NCBI GenBank assembly: GCA_002077065.1
Contig: NAJO01000040.1
Span: 1-64,000 of the forward strand
Direction of reading: 5' to 3'
From: Cryoendolithus antarcticus
Taxonomy: Eukaryota > Ascomycota > Dothideomycetes > Cladosporiales > Cladosporiaceae
DNA length: 64,000 nucleotides
Positions 30,122 to 41,078 of the stretch are shown here, piece by piece. The translations under genes were made by a program, and so were the position numbers. The notes under the pieces were generated by a model, which was not told the DNA's origin, searched no databases, and worked only from the letters and a program-made list of their open reading frames with translations. The first letter of the stretch is position 1; each line of letters begins with the position of its first letter.

Positions 30122-31816
30122 CAATTCTTTTGTCACTTTTGCATATTGCTCGCAGACGCGGACTCTTCATGCATGCGCTCTAGATCGTTCCTGGTACAAT
30201 TCGAAAGGAGTTACAGTGAGCTCAAACAGGGGGAGCAGGCGGGAAGCGTTCGAAACCGCTTTTGGCACGTCCAATTTGCAGCGTTCACCTACAAAAATTT
30301 GCATCTTTCATCAATCTCGTTGCATCACGTAGCTCAAGCCTCAGTCTACAATCGCGTGCGACTGTCCCACTTGCTTGCACGACGGTGGGCGTGGACCTCG
30401 TCACGAGAGCCGGTGAGACACGACCCAATTCGGACAATGCTTTCGCCATCGACTAGAAGCGCCGAGCGATCAGCCACCACGCGAGGTCTTTCCAGATCTC
30501 GGCGCCGACTTTCCGACCTCAACGGCTTCAACGCCTTCTACCATGGAGTCTTCGACAACGCTGCACAAGCCCAATCTGACACGGCGGCGTGTGGACGGCT
30601 TTGTTCTATGTCAGCAGAGTGAGCCACGAAGTTCGTGGCAGTTGCTTTTTGAGCCATGGGAATTAACACTGGCTATGCGAAGCCTCTTGCTGACGACTGA
30701 GGATCAAGAGCCGGACCCTAGTGGCTTTATTGCGCCGCAAGTAGCGAAACCCAAACTCGTGAGCATTCCGACTTCCGACCACCGACCTCTAACAGATCGC
30801 GTTCGTAAAGCATGAACGGTCTCTCACACGGACTTCACGTGGGAGGCAGCTATCTGTGTCACACCAGCAGCCACCTCTGACAACGTCAAGGTCAGATGTG
30901 TCAGGTCAATCAAGCCATGTTCCTGAAGATGCCAACGCAGACTGCATACAAGATGCAATACTCGGGTAGGCTTGCAGCTCAATATCCTCCCGTCCGCCTA
31001 CCGAGAATAGTTTACCATGGATCTACGCTAGTGCCGTACCTGCATTCTCGTGCCGGTAACCCACTTCATGAAACCTCAGACTACGCGTCGATCGAACACT
31101 CTCAAATATCCCAGTCCCTCGTGACGCGCGCTTCCTGGAGATGAACAGCCCCACGAGACCGTGCAGACTTCGAGATTTCGCATTGGCGATTGACATCTGC
31201 ATGATGCACAACCCAGAACACACCGCGTTCGTTCTACACACCAGACATGGACCTCCTAAAATCTTCACCTGCAGATGGCGACAAGCTTTCTGATCTCGCC
31301 GAACATGCATATGCGGCCGTTGGGCGGGTCGTGGCCCTCTGCGGCCCTCCAAAGAACCCTGCGCCATCGGCACTATCGCTGCAGGAACTGATAAAGTCTA
31401 TTCACACTGTGGCCGATCTTCCAGAACGCTGGGTTGCCCGGACTGGAAACACTGGCTTGGTACCTACTCCACCCTGACACATTGGTCGCGCGGATTCGTG
31501 GCAGTGGTTGTTTCTCCACTTGAGCCGCTACGATCGTGTCTATGATCTGCAGGAACATGACTCTGCTCATATCCGAACTGGACTCGTCCCAAGATGGAAG
31601 TTTCGACCCTCCTATCGCTGCAAGGCACGGTCTCTAGCCGTGGATCTATGGAGAGTCGACTCGTGGTGCCTTTCGCAACTCGTGCCGTTGAGCTCGGGAC
31701 CGGCAGGTGGGTATGCGCTGTTGCGTTATAACGGCGCATGTAAGTACTTTTTCGTTACTCAGCTCAGCCTCGTCACCCTTCACTCTCGTTTTTTGTCGTC
31801 CTAGCCTTTCGTCGCA
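30122..31816. other. Gene-poor region
   Basis: 1,695 bp with only short unsupported frames on both strands. Base composition looks normal, without the TpA excess of the chromosome end, so it does not look like RIP-mutated transposon remains. The last 100 bp are the pyrimidine-rich promoter of the secreted-protein gene. Confidence 0.4.
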
Positions 31817-33145
31817 ATGCCTTCCTTCAAAGCGGCCTCCGCAGCACTCGCTCTCCTTGACCTCATCCCTCAGGTCGTCGCCGACTGCGCGTCCTACGGC
31901 GACGACTTCCGGAGCGGCTTCACCTACTTCCAGAACTCGCTATCGGCAGATCCTTTCACTGCGCTGCAGGAATTCGAGGGCTGCCAGAATGACGTCTCGC
32001 ACAACATCTTCGTGGACCCGGCAGGAGACCAGTCGGAGTGCACGGAGACACCCATGCAGCCAGACGACACACCGCAGCTCGTGACCTGCTCGCAGTGGCC
32101 AAAGAACAAGCTGTACAACGGTGACTGGTCGCTCCTGATAATCTCGAACAACGGCAATGCCGAGCCGATCGCCTTCCAGCGTGACTTCTCCTTGACTGTT
32201 GGACCACAGATTACGTCGACCGTGACACCGACAGTAAGTCGGCTGCTTGCATGAAGCTTCGATAGCAGCTTGCTGACATTGCTACGTAGCTCACCGTCTC
32301 CGTCATTCAAACACCAGTCGTCAACATCACAAGTACGGTGCTTTCGACGGCGACTGACACTACCACATCCACCGCTACGTCCGGCCGGGGAACACAGACT
32401 GTGACACCTAAGGCGACAACGTCTACCAGCACGCGCGGCTTGCTTACCCTCACGCAACAAACCCAGACCTACTCTGTCGTGTCTTCCACACGCACGGTGC
32501 CAGCGTCATGCTCTGTCCAGCCGACCCGCCGCGTCCAGGACCCTATTGCTACCATCCTCCCGACGATCCTCGGCGAGCTCGATAACGTCGTTGAGGATCT
32601 GCTCGGTGGCCTTGGTGGATTGATCGGACTGGACAGCCTCGGCATCCGCGACGAGCTCACAGCGTCCGCCAAGTTCAAGCGCGAGATCATTGCTGGCCGT
32701 ACGCCTTCGGCTGACTTGAAGATTGCTTTCGTCAACGAGCGCCGCCAGATGCTCGAGGCGCGGAATATCGAGAAGCGTGCGCCAGATGCGCCAACTATCA
32801 CCTCGACCGCGGGTGCTGTGACGAGCACTGCGATCAACAATGCGCCTGCGACTACACAGACGCTGACCGGGACTGACTTCACGACTACGACCTCGACTGT
32901 TGTTGTCACTGCTGGCCCTGTCACTGTCACTCTGGCGCAAGTCACCAGGGTGGTAACGAAGTTGGTGCCGATCGTGCAAGTGACGAAGACCCAGACCCGT
33001 ACTACAACGTAAGTCGATCTCTTATGAATGCCACGCATGTGTCAAGTACTGATATCTCCACAGCATCGTCAACACCGTCACGACGACGTCGTCCGGAGCA
33101 GCTCAATCCTGCGCTAGCAAGGGTGGCGTGCTGCAGCGCTTGTAG
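31817..33145 (+). CDS. Secreted Thr/Ser-rich cell-surface protein
   Basis: Exons 31817-32233, 32290-33008 and 33064-33145, 405 aa; introns of 56 and 55 nt, GTAAGT donors. Signal peptide at residues 1 to about 22 (SAALALLDLIPQVVADC). The first domain (about 23-139) is a compact lumenal domain with Cys residues (FEGCQND, SECTETPM, LVTCSQWPKNKLYNGDWSLL). It is followed by a Thr/Ser/Val-rich region (VIQTPVVNITSTV, TTTSTATS), then a helical segment with LDNVVEDLLGGLGGLIGLDS. A dibasic FKRE and EKRAP sequence looks like Kex2 processing sites, and a second Thr-rich region (TQTLTGTDFTTTTSTVVV) leads to the C-terminus. There is no obvious GPI signal or transmembrane helix. Probably an O-glycosylated wall or extracellular protein; family unrecognised. 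Confidence 0.8.
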
Positions 33146-33488
33146 AGGCGGCGAGATGTACATTCGCTTGACATTGGGTGCTATGATAGATCGGCGTATG
33201 TAAACACGAAATGTATAGACTAATCGCTCAACGGCTGCTTGAGATCCTACATCCTCTCATGTTCATATATGCCGCACATTCTCTCTAGATGTTGCATTTG
33301 AGCACTTTCATGCAGAGTGCGGGCGCAGCCGCATGATGGCCACCTAGTCCAACATCACCTCTTGTGTCTGCTACAGATGTTATAGTACACATGCCGAGTC
33401 CGCGACATCCTTGATTACAGAAACAGATTATCGCAGTGAAGGCCTCGAAGACTGCATCCCGTCTACAGCTCAGGTTCAGTCTCCAATA
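33146..33488. other. Intergenic region upstream of the copper transporter
   Basis: 343 bp between the secreted-protein gene and the Ctr gene. It should include the Ctr promoter. I looked for Mac1/Cuf1-like copper-response motifs and saw no convincing pair. Confidence 0.4.
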
Positions 33489-34139
33489 ATGGACCACTCC
33501 CACATGCACCACGGAGACATGGACATGGGTGACCATCAGCCCATGTGCAGCATGAACGTACTGCTCCTCTCCACTCCGCTGCATCTCCTGTCTTCCATGT
33601 CCTGACCTTATGAGCAGATGCTCTTCACTTGGTCCACCGAAAACCTCTGCATCGTCTTCTCCAGCTGGCGCATAACCAACACGGCCTCTCTGATCATCTC
33701 CCTGGCGGCCATTGTAGCTCTGACAGCGGCCTACGAGGCGCTGCGAGAGGCGTCACGACGCTATGAGACGAGGCTGGAGCAGAGAGTCGAGGGCATGACC
33801 AGTAAGTTTCTGCCGTCAGAAGTAGTGGAGTTGGGGCTTATGAGTCCAGGCCGAAGCGAACGAGGCTCACTTTTGTGGGTAGGGCAGGGGAGAAGCGCGG
33901 AGGAACAGACGGGCAGGGTGGCCAAGGCGGCGTTTTATGGGGTGCAGGTGTTTTATTCGTTCTTTATTATGTGAGTATTGCGTGTCGATGAGCGTGCGGC
34001 CGCTGTGCTGACAGCTTGATGCAGGCTACTGTTCATGACATACAACGGCTGGATCATGCTGGCTGTGGGCTTTGGGGCATTTTTGGGCTACTTGCTGTTT
34101 GGTGGCTCGAGTGCTACGAAGAGTGCTGCCTGTCACTGA
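33489..34139 (+). CDS. Ctr-family copper transporter
   Basis: Exons 33489-33557, 33618-33970 and 34025-34139, giving 178 aa; introns 60 and 54 nt. Ctr proteins form trimers that move Cu(I) across the plasma or vacuolar membrane. The N-terminus is the Met/His copper-collecting tail (MDHSHMHHGDMDMGDHQPM, CSMN). Helix 1 is about residues 33-57 (WRITNTASLIISLAAIVALTA). A cytosolic loop of about 70 residues follows. Helix 2 (VQVFYSFFIMLLFMTYNGW) carries the MxxxM-type motif, and helix 3 has the GxxxG packing motif (VGFGAFLGYLLFG). The C-terminus ends in CH, a known metal-transfer dipeptide in this family. The small size and long loop resemble low-affinity Ctr2-like members. It ends 51 bp from the converging ORC3 gene. 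Confidence 0.92.
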
Positions 34140-34190
34140 GGACATCGCTCACAGTGGCTGCGGCGGCCGCGAGTATATCTATATACCCAT

Positions 34191-36282
34191 CTACAGACCC
34201 TTCCAAGCCACCTTCGCAATATGGTCTGCTTTCTTCCTCGTGCTTTTCACGAGCCCGAGGTACCGCATTTCCGCCAATCCGCGTTGGAAAAGTGCCATGA
34301 GCTGCTCCTCGTCCTTCTTCCTCTCACTCATCACTGCCTGGAACGCCTGCCAGAGATCGCTGACATTGATTAGACTCCCAGACTCCAAGTACAGCTGGTA
34401 CAACACTGCAGTTGCCGGCTGTGTGGCTGAGAGCGTGGCCTCGTCTCCCTGACCCTTGCTTGGTGCACAACACTCACAAGCCAAGTAGTCGTGCGGTGTC
34501 GCTAGTGCGCGTTCAATAGCATGCCGCGGCCTAGGCGTGAATGTCTCCCTGTGTGGCGACTTCAGATCATACATAAAGATCTCGTGGTATGGTAGCTTCT
34601 GCGCATCGATCAGGGTGGCTGAGAAGTACGCCTCCAGAATGTCAGTGAACCTTCGCACCAACACTGTGTATGCGGCGTCCTGCTTCGAGAGCTCTGATTT
34701 CTGTTTGCTCAGCTGAACCTTCTGCGCCACTACCGTTGTTCGCACAGTCGAGCTACCGATGTCATCCTCGCTGCGTAGGGGTTGCTGTTTCGCGCCACGC
34801 TTACTGCTGGCAGTGAGCTCCATGAGCTCAGTCTGCAGTGCCTGCATTTCCACGACGGTATCGCTTGCGCGCTCATTCCCGAAAGAAGCAATGGCACCGC
34901 GCACGGCATCCAATATCCTAACGACCACCTCTGACGTCGCCTTCCGCAACGAGAGCAGCATTGCCCTGATTAGTGTGGACCCAGCAAGCTTTCCTGACAG
35001 CGCTTGTATGTACAGGCTCGTCTTGAGCGTAGTAGTACCACCTGGCAGAAGCTCTTGTGCCACTCTGATGACTTGTAGCGTCTCAGTCATCCGGTGCAGC
35101 GTTGCCTGGCCGTCACTGATGCACCTTCGCACTTCCTTGAAGAGCTGAGCGTCGTTTTCGAGCAGTCCGCGTACTCTGTCGGGCGCATCTACAATATCTG
35201 ACTCCATCAGCGATTTGGCATGCTCCCTGAAAGACTCCAGATTTCGCAATGCAATAAAGTGATCTGAAGGTACATCTTTCAGCTTCAATTCGGGTGCCAG
35301 AAAGATGCTCGGCGCGTTTGCGTAGAAGTGTGACATGTACGCATACTGCGTCATCTCCACTACTCCATCTGCACTCGAGATGAAGTCGCTCTGGCGCTCA
35401 AGGGCAGCCGAAAGCAAGCCTGGTCCAATCCACAGCCTGGTGTCCGGGTGGGTGAGTGCCGTGACGACCTGCTGTACTTCTGTAGAAGACGGCACTGCGT
35501 CAAATAGCCTGCCATCTAGGCTCTGTACTGCACCTCGCGATAGTCGCTGCTGCAGGAAGTCGACAGATGTTGCTACATTGATCAGAAGGACGAAGGGTAT
35601 GCGACTTCGCCAGCTGCCCAGAAGCTCGATCAGCTCCGAGAGAACGTCACTCGCGATGGCTTCCGTATCGTACAACGCGATCAAGACCTGTTCGATCTTG
35701 CGTTCGCGTACGTAGTCTGCGAGGATGTGCAAATCGTAGTTCAGTAGACGTCGCCCTTTTCGAGTGGTCGCTACGGCGTCCTCGTCGTCCTCGTCTCCAC
35801 CTTGCGTGCTCAATGTCGCGCGTTGTATGAGATGCTTCAGTGCGGCCTTCAAATTGGGCGTTACAATAGAATCTAACGATACATAGACCCGTCTGGGCTG
35901 CGATCTCAATCCATCCGCGACTCGATTGGCGAGCGAGCCTCGAGACGAGCCACCAGGACCAGTAAGAACGACACCGGTAGGTATGCGAGTCGACTCAATG
36001 CCATTTGCCGGAGTCACTTGCTCGTCCAAGAACCTCGTGACTTCATCCAGACTTTCGTCGTGGACGCTTGACAATGCATCCTGATAATGATCAGATTTGC
36101 CCGCGATTGATGAGTAGTGTTGGCCTCCTTACCTCAATTCGAGCCTGCGGGCCAGCCCAGGCTGCTCGGTAGGTCTCTCTACGAAATCGCCATGAGGCTT
36201 GTAATCCTTGGGGTTTCGTCTTTCGCCGCTTCGCAGGTCGCGTCGCGTCGGGCTCGAAGACGTAGCATTTCTCGTACTCCAT
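34191..36282 (-). CDS. ORC3: Origin recognition complex subunit 3
   Basis: Two exons, 36282-36133 and 36080-34191, intron 52 nt with GTAAGG donor and TCAG acceptor; 679 aa. ORC marks replication origins and loads MCM. The N-terminal exon carries EKCYVFEPD and a basic KRRKTK patch. The AAA-like domain spans about residues 50-330 with a degenerate Walker A (VVLTGPGGSSRGSLANR) and VLIALYDTEAI, as expected because ORC3 does not hydrolyse ATP. The C-terminal winged-helix region is the best match (AVLYQLYLESGSLINVSDLW, LAEMRYLGLVKSTRKKADHI). Length fits the family (about 650-720 aa). The ATG at 36282 is the first in frame. Divergent from the OPA3-like gene. Confidence 0.93.
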
Positions 36283-36594
36283 GATCAAGTCTTTGGACGT
36301 ACTCCTCTGGACGATCTCCTGGCAGCGTACTTCCTGATCAACGTCATCAAGAATGACCGAGCGTATATGGTGAATCGAGGTATCGTGACTACATGTCGTG
36401 CTCGAGAATGAGTGAAGTGATTGGTGCGAGAGCGAGCTGGGCTGGTCAGAGCGCGTCTGCAGTGCCCTATCACCATCGAATCTGAACAGTCACCAGTTCA
36501 ATAGGCTCAACGAGTACATCATCTGGTAGACTCTCGGTTCGTGCACAATATGGATTGAACACTGCATGTCGGGTCCTAGCACCCTCCCAAGAAC
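36283..36594. promoter_or_regulatory. Divergent promoter region
   Basis: 312 bp between ORC3 (minus) and the OPA3-like gene (plus). No specific motif was called. Confidence 0.4.
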
Positions 36595-37501
36595 ATGTCC
36601 CTGACCTTTAAGCTTCTTTCCCTCGCCATCCGAACAGCAGCTAAACCGCTCGGCGTAAGCTCTGACTCCTTGATCCAATGCAATTGCCATCTCTGATCTT
36701 CCTCACTAGAATTCTATAAAACGTCAAGCGAAAGAGCACCCAGGCTTTCGCCATATTGCCGTGACCTCCGCACAATGGGTCCACCGGGTCGACATGCGTA
36801 TGCGCCTGGGCATACTTCACGACAATGCAGCTCAGGAGCGAATGGCTGAGCGCGAACGGAAGAAGGAGGAAGACAAGCGCAAAGCTGCCGAGGTGCCCAT
36901 AGTACGGACTGAGGAGGAGCAACGGAAGCATCTCGAGGAGCAGGCGAAGGAGGCCGAAAAGGCGGGCGGGGCAACGAAGAAGGAGGAGAAACCTAAGGTC
37001 AACATCAGACCACTCAGCGAGGCAAAGGCGATTGAGCTAGGGGCGAACTTCTTCTCAGAAGCCTTCATCTTTGGCGTGGCTGTGGGATTACTTGTCTGGG
37101 ACAGCTGGAGGAGTCGAAGTAAGGCTAGCGATAGGAGAGACGAGATTAAGGAGCGGCTTGATACGCTGGAAGCGGAGCTTGAGAGGATCAGAATAAAGTC
37201 TGGACTGGATCTCCCAATCGCCGTGGAGTTGCCAAAGGAGGACACGGCGAGGGCATGGTACAATCCCGTGGGATGGTGGGAAAAGGTCATGCCTGGAGCT
37301 GCCCAGCAGGAAGACACCGAAGTACAGCCAGGGACTGCTGTGCAGGTGATGAAGGCCGATGTCGACTCTGCGACTACGAAAGTTACATCAGAGGTGAAAA
37401 AGCCAGCATCACCGAAGCAGGAGGTACGGGTCGATGCAGTGCCGTCTAAACCTGGTCCAGCTCGGATCGACACAGTGCCTGCGAGTAGCAAAACACGATA
37501 G
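36595..37501 (+). CDS. OPA3-like mitochondrial protein
   Basis: Exons 36595-36654 and 36710-37501, intron 55 nt; 283 aa. The first exon supplies the conserved start MSLTFKLLSLAIRTAAKPLG, which acts as the mitochondrial targeting part of OPA3. It joins in frame to NSIKRQAKEHPGFRHIAV and VHRVDMRMRLGIL. The hydrophobic segment FFSEAFIFGVAVGLLVWDSW (about residues 122-141) and the following coiled coil (DEIKERLDTLEAELERIR) complete the OPA3 domain. The C-terminal 100 residues are a variable Ala/Lys/Pro tail. OPA3 affects mitochondrial morphology and lipid metabolism; its biochemical activity is unknown. Confidence 0.92.
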
Positions 37502-37680
37502 CAGGGGACTCTCTTGTCGTATGTATATATGAAAATACTCAACTCACTCTAGATCGTCTTTCAGGACCATACCAACTGTCAAGGCAGTCACGAGAATCCT
37601 TGGCATAGACCTCACTCCCTCAATCCGAGTCCTTTCAGGTACCTTCGGCTGCTGCTGTAGAGGAGAGCACGCTATCCAAG

Positions 37681-38514
37681 ATGTTCTGCACCTCCCTTCG
37701 TCGTCGCCAGCCGTTTGCAGGCGCTGTGCAACAGCTCATCGATACGCCTGGCCTGCGCCTGCGAGGTAGGTAGGCTCTCACCTTCCGAAGCTCTGTATGA
37801 GACTGACGAAATGCACACGCAGAGTACGATCTAGGCACTCATGACCTTGCCATACCGATCGACCCGATCGCCAAAGGCACCACGCGACAGCTTCGAGTGA
37901 TCCTACTCTCACCTGCAGACACGACCAAAAACACGCTGCCAGGGAGTCTGATCCGCATTGAGCGCTCCACAGCTCTGACCGGCGGCGTGGATCTGGCCAT
38001 AGTCTTCCTGCTCTCCTACTCTCCTACAGCAGCTAGCTCTGGCACCGGCAACATAGCTGGTATCGAAGGTTACATGGCACTGCAAGCCGCGCTGTTCGCC
38101 CAGCCACACCCACCGATGCTTCCAGTAGCGACCCCAGCTGCACTGCCCACTCTCCTACTTCGCCACGCTGTAGCCCTTGCCCAGCCAATTCGTGCCCATG
38201 AGCCGACAGTAACACCCTTCGAGCTGCTACGACTCTGCACCGCTGCTTCTGCTGAGCAAGGTCGGGCGATGGACCAGCATACTGCGTTTCGAATCCCAGA
38301 TATGTGTCCGAATGTGGCAACGCTGGCAGAAGCGCTGAGCAACTCCCATGAGATCACTACTGTGAGCGAGTCGAGCTCGCCTGCATTCACGATACCCGGA
38401 CATCTCGGTCATGGCAGAGACTCGGTGAAACCGAGGGAATTGAGGAGCATCGTGGGTGAAGTCGAATTTGCGAATCTCGTGGACTTCTGGGCCGAAGAGT
38501 GGGTAGTGGAGTAA
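37681..38514 (+). CDS. Conserved hypothetical protein
   Basis: Exons 37681-37765 and 37823-38514, intron 57 nt (GTAGGT...GCAG), 258 aa. The family was not recognised. The N-terminal 100 residues look like a mixed alpha/beta domain (VILLSPADTTKNTLPG, LIRIERSTALTGGVDLAIVFLL), a middle helical Ala/Pro-rich part follows, and the C-terminus is acidic (EFANLVDFWAEEWVVE). No membrane segment or signal peptide. The frame is open upstream of 37681 to a possible acceptor at 37637-37638, so a further 5' exon cannot be excluded. The stop lies only 24 bp from the stop of the converging membrane-protein gene, so the two transcripts almost certainly overlap. Confidence 0.75.
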
Positions 38515-38538
38515 GCGCTCGTTGCTGTGGTAGAAACC

Positions 38539-40203
38539 TCATGATATGTGTGGCACGTAGCTAGCCCAGCTGGGCACATGCAGCGCTGAGTCTGGAATGT
38601 GCGCCAGCATGACAAAGCACTCATAGACGATGACCGCCCGGCAAAAGACGTACCAATATAAGGGCCCAGTTACCATGAATAGCCACATCAACATTAAGAA
38701 GTGACTGACTGCGTGCATCAACGAACTTTGGTATCCGTCCAAACGCTCGAGTAGCTTGTACAATCCAATACGTACCATGGCGATGATCAAGCCGGCAGGT
38801 CCGGCCGCAAGGATAGTAATGCAAGCTGCGCGCCACAAACCTGTTTCTGTCGAAGTGGGAAACGGGCCAGCCCAGGCAGTCAGATGGAGACCTCCATAGC
38901 ACGCACCTACGATCGAGATCCCAGTAATTAGCCAAAGGGGATCATGTCTTAATATCGACGACATGTTCTTCGAAACCAAGATGTCGGCCAGTGCTTCGCC
39001 CAAGGAATGGGAGCCATCGCGTGAGCGCGAGGTCAAGATGTCGTCGCTGAACAGCGGACAACCGAGTTGAAACATCAAAGTCGACGCGCGTGATATGCAC
39101 CGAACGTCACGCTCGGGGACCAATCCCGAGACCTTGAGCTTGTTCAAGTACAAGAATAGGGCATTGTTCGAGCAAGTCCAATAGGATCCCAGTACCTTGA
39201 TTACGGTATGGCCGAACGTCGTTCGCAAGTCGTCCTCCAAGAAAGCCTTGATGCTGTCCACTTGACAGAGATCAACATACTGGGTTCTGGCCTGGGATGG
39301 CGCAAGATCAAGCCCCAAGGTTCCCAGGCGAAGCCAAGCACATGCATCCAACGCTTCTGGACTGATCATCAGAGTTGGCTGTTGCACAACCAGTGGCTTA
39401 TCCCACCAGACGACAAACAGGCAAAGAGCACACAGCGTGTGTGCGAAGACATTGATCTCCAGTAATGTTATTGATTGTCCTTGACTGAGCCTGAATAAAC
39501 ATTGGATACAGAAGAAGCCAGCCTGCCAGCAGGTCAAGAGCTTCGCCAACCCATCGGACTTACTCTTGTCGTCGATATATCCTCGATCTAAGTCTGGTAT
39601 GAGGTCAGGGCGGAACTCCGCGAGCCACTTGATTGCCTCTACTGACAGAACGGCGCGAGATTGCCCTTCCACCATAAACTGCAGTGGCTCTGGTGCGGTA
39701 TCTTCGAAGGCAAACCCACCCATGGCGGCGTACCAGCTATGGACCTTGGTCCAGCGATTGATCCTCCCATTGCAGTCCTGCTGCGACTCTGGCAGCGTAT
39801 CCTTCACTTTCCTCGGAGTCTCCACGAGTAGCGCGATTCTTATCCTCGCTACTAGCTTCGTCCACCAGCGTCGATAGGTATGTCCGAACGCGACTTGATC
39901 ATCCATGTACCCTTGCGCTTGCATCACGCAGCTTAGCTCTGTAGCCAGCTTGCGCTGCTGCCAAGCATTCCGAAGTACCATTTCTGGGACTAAAAGCCCA
40001 AGAAACATCCAACTCAGCTTCCGGTATGGTAGTGGATTTTGCTTCTTGCTTTGCTCCGGTATGTTCAGGTGAAGTGACGTCCAGATGCACAGTGACATGG
40101 TTATCAGACAGCTGGACAAAATACCGAAAGTACCTCGCAACTGTGGCTCTGCGTGCCACTGCCCGGGCGGCAGCGTCGCCACGTTGCCCAAGGGCTGATA
40201 CAT
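38539..40203 (-). CDS. Fungal multi-pass membrane protein of unknown function
   Basis: Intron-less 554-aa protein starting at the first in-frame ATG (40203). Hydrophobic segments lie at about residues 26-46 (FGILSSCLITMSLCIWTSLH), 62-80 (LSWMFLGLLVPEMVL), 230-290 (SITLLEINVFAHTLCALCLF) and four more in the last 150 residues (PLWLITGISIVGACYGGLHL, AACITILAAGPAGLIIAMV, LMLMWLFMVTGPLYWYVF, AVIVYECFVMLAHIP). A Trp-rich soluble stretch (RINRWTKVHSWYAAMGGFAF) and VVWWDKPLVVQQP are typical of a large, uncharacterised ascomycete membrane-protein family often found in accessory regions. I infer no function. Confidence 0.8.
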   Translation of the reverse strand: MYQPLGNVATLPPGQWHAEPQLRGTFGILSSCLITMSLCIWTSLHLNIPEQSKKQNPLPYRKLSWMFLGLLVPEMVLRNAWQQRKLATELSCVMQAQGYMDDQVAFGHTYRRWWTKLVARIRIALLVETPRKVKDTLPESQQDCNGRINRWTKVHSWYAAMGGFAFEDTAPEPLQFMVEGQSRAVLSVEAIKWLAEFRPDLIPDLDRGYIDDKSKSDGLAKLLTCWQAGFFCIQCLFRLSQGQSITLLEINVFAHTLCALCLFVVWWDKPLVVQQPTLMISPEALDACAWLRLGTLGLDLAPSQARTQYVDLCQVDSIKAFLEDDLRTTFGHTVIKVLGSYWTCSNNALFLYLNKLKVSGLVPERDVRCISRASTLMFQLGCPLFSDDILTSRSRDGSHSLGEALADILVSKNMSSILRHDPLWLITGISIVGACYGGLHLTAWAGPFPTSTETGLWRAACITILAAGPAGLIIAMVRIGLYKLLERLDGYQSSLMHAVSHFLMLMWLFMVTGPLYWYVFCRAVIVYECFVMLAHIPDSALHVPSWASYVPHIS

Positions 40204-41078
40204 CGCGCCTCGGCTCACAGTGATATAGCAGAGCCTGGCCACCACCTGCTGCTAGTCGTCTCGTCTGTGTGGGCCGCGAAGCTCGTTCGTGTAGGTCTTC
40301 AGATAGTAGGAGGCACACAGGCGGACAAGAGAAAGTAGGAAATCGACATGGCTCCGCAACACGATGTGAAGTGAGTACGAGAGTGCGCTGCCCCAAGAGT
40401 TAGCACGAGAGCAAGACACCGCAGCACGTCACAACCCTTTTGGTATTTGGACGTCTGGACGTCTTGAGCATAGGTACATGCAAGTCACGTCTCGCATCAA
40501 ACTACGAGGCCAACTCTGACCAAGAGTAAATTTGGATTCTGTAGGTATGAGCAATAACGGGCCTCGTCTCGGAATTAGCTCTGCCGCATATTTCCAATAT
40601 GGCGGTGAAGACTGTGCAGATGGAGAGAAGTACTGATGCACTAGCGAAATGGGTGCAAGGAATTGAAGATTTACCGTATGTGCCCTGGTGTGCGATTTAG
40701 AGGAAGACATCGAGCGACGGATCGCAACAGTGGCGCCAAGATCCTCAGACATCAGTTATAGATCGGCTACAACAGTGAATCATGCGCTATTCAGTCATAA
40801 GGAGCCTGACAGCGTGAAACCCCCAAAAATCAAATCACCAGACGGATTCAGGAATGTCGCTGCCGGGGTCGCGAAGTCGGCTGATAGATAGGCACCAGGC
40901 GCGAATGTGCAGCCGGTCTCGAAGACAGGTCCGCAGTCGTTGCACTTCGTTACAAGCAACATTCGGGGTACTAAATTATGCCATACAACTGAGCTGAGGC
41001 TATTCCGAGCCAACCCATACCCATCTCTTCAGATCTCTATCGTCTATGCCCATCCCATGTCCATTATGCTTCCCCATC
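40204..41078. other. Intergenic region
   Basis: 875 bp between the 5' end of the membrane-protein gene and the 3' end of MDM38. No supported gene, RNA or repeat. Confidence 0.4.

Noticed and set aside
30060..30815. Overlapping plus-strand frames after the tRNA as a protein gene
   Set aside because: The first overlaps the tRNA, amino-acid composition is random-like and no domain or splice logic links the frames.
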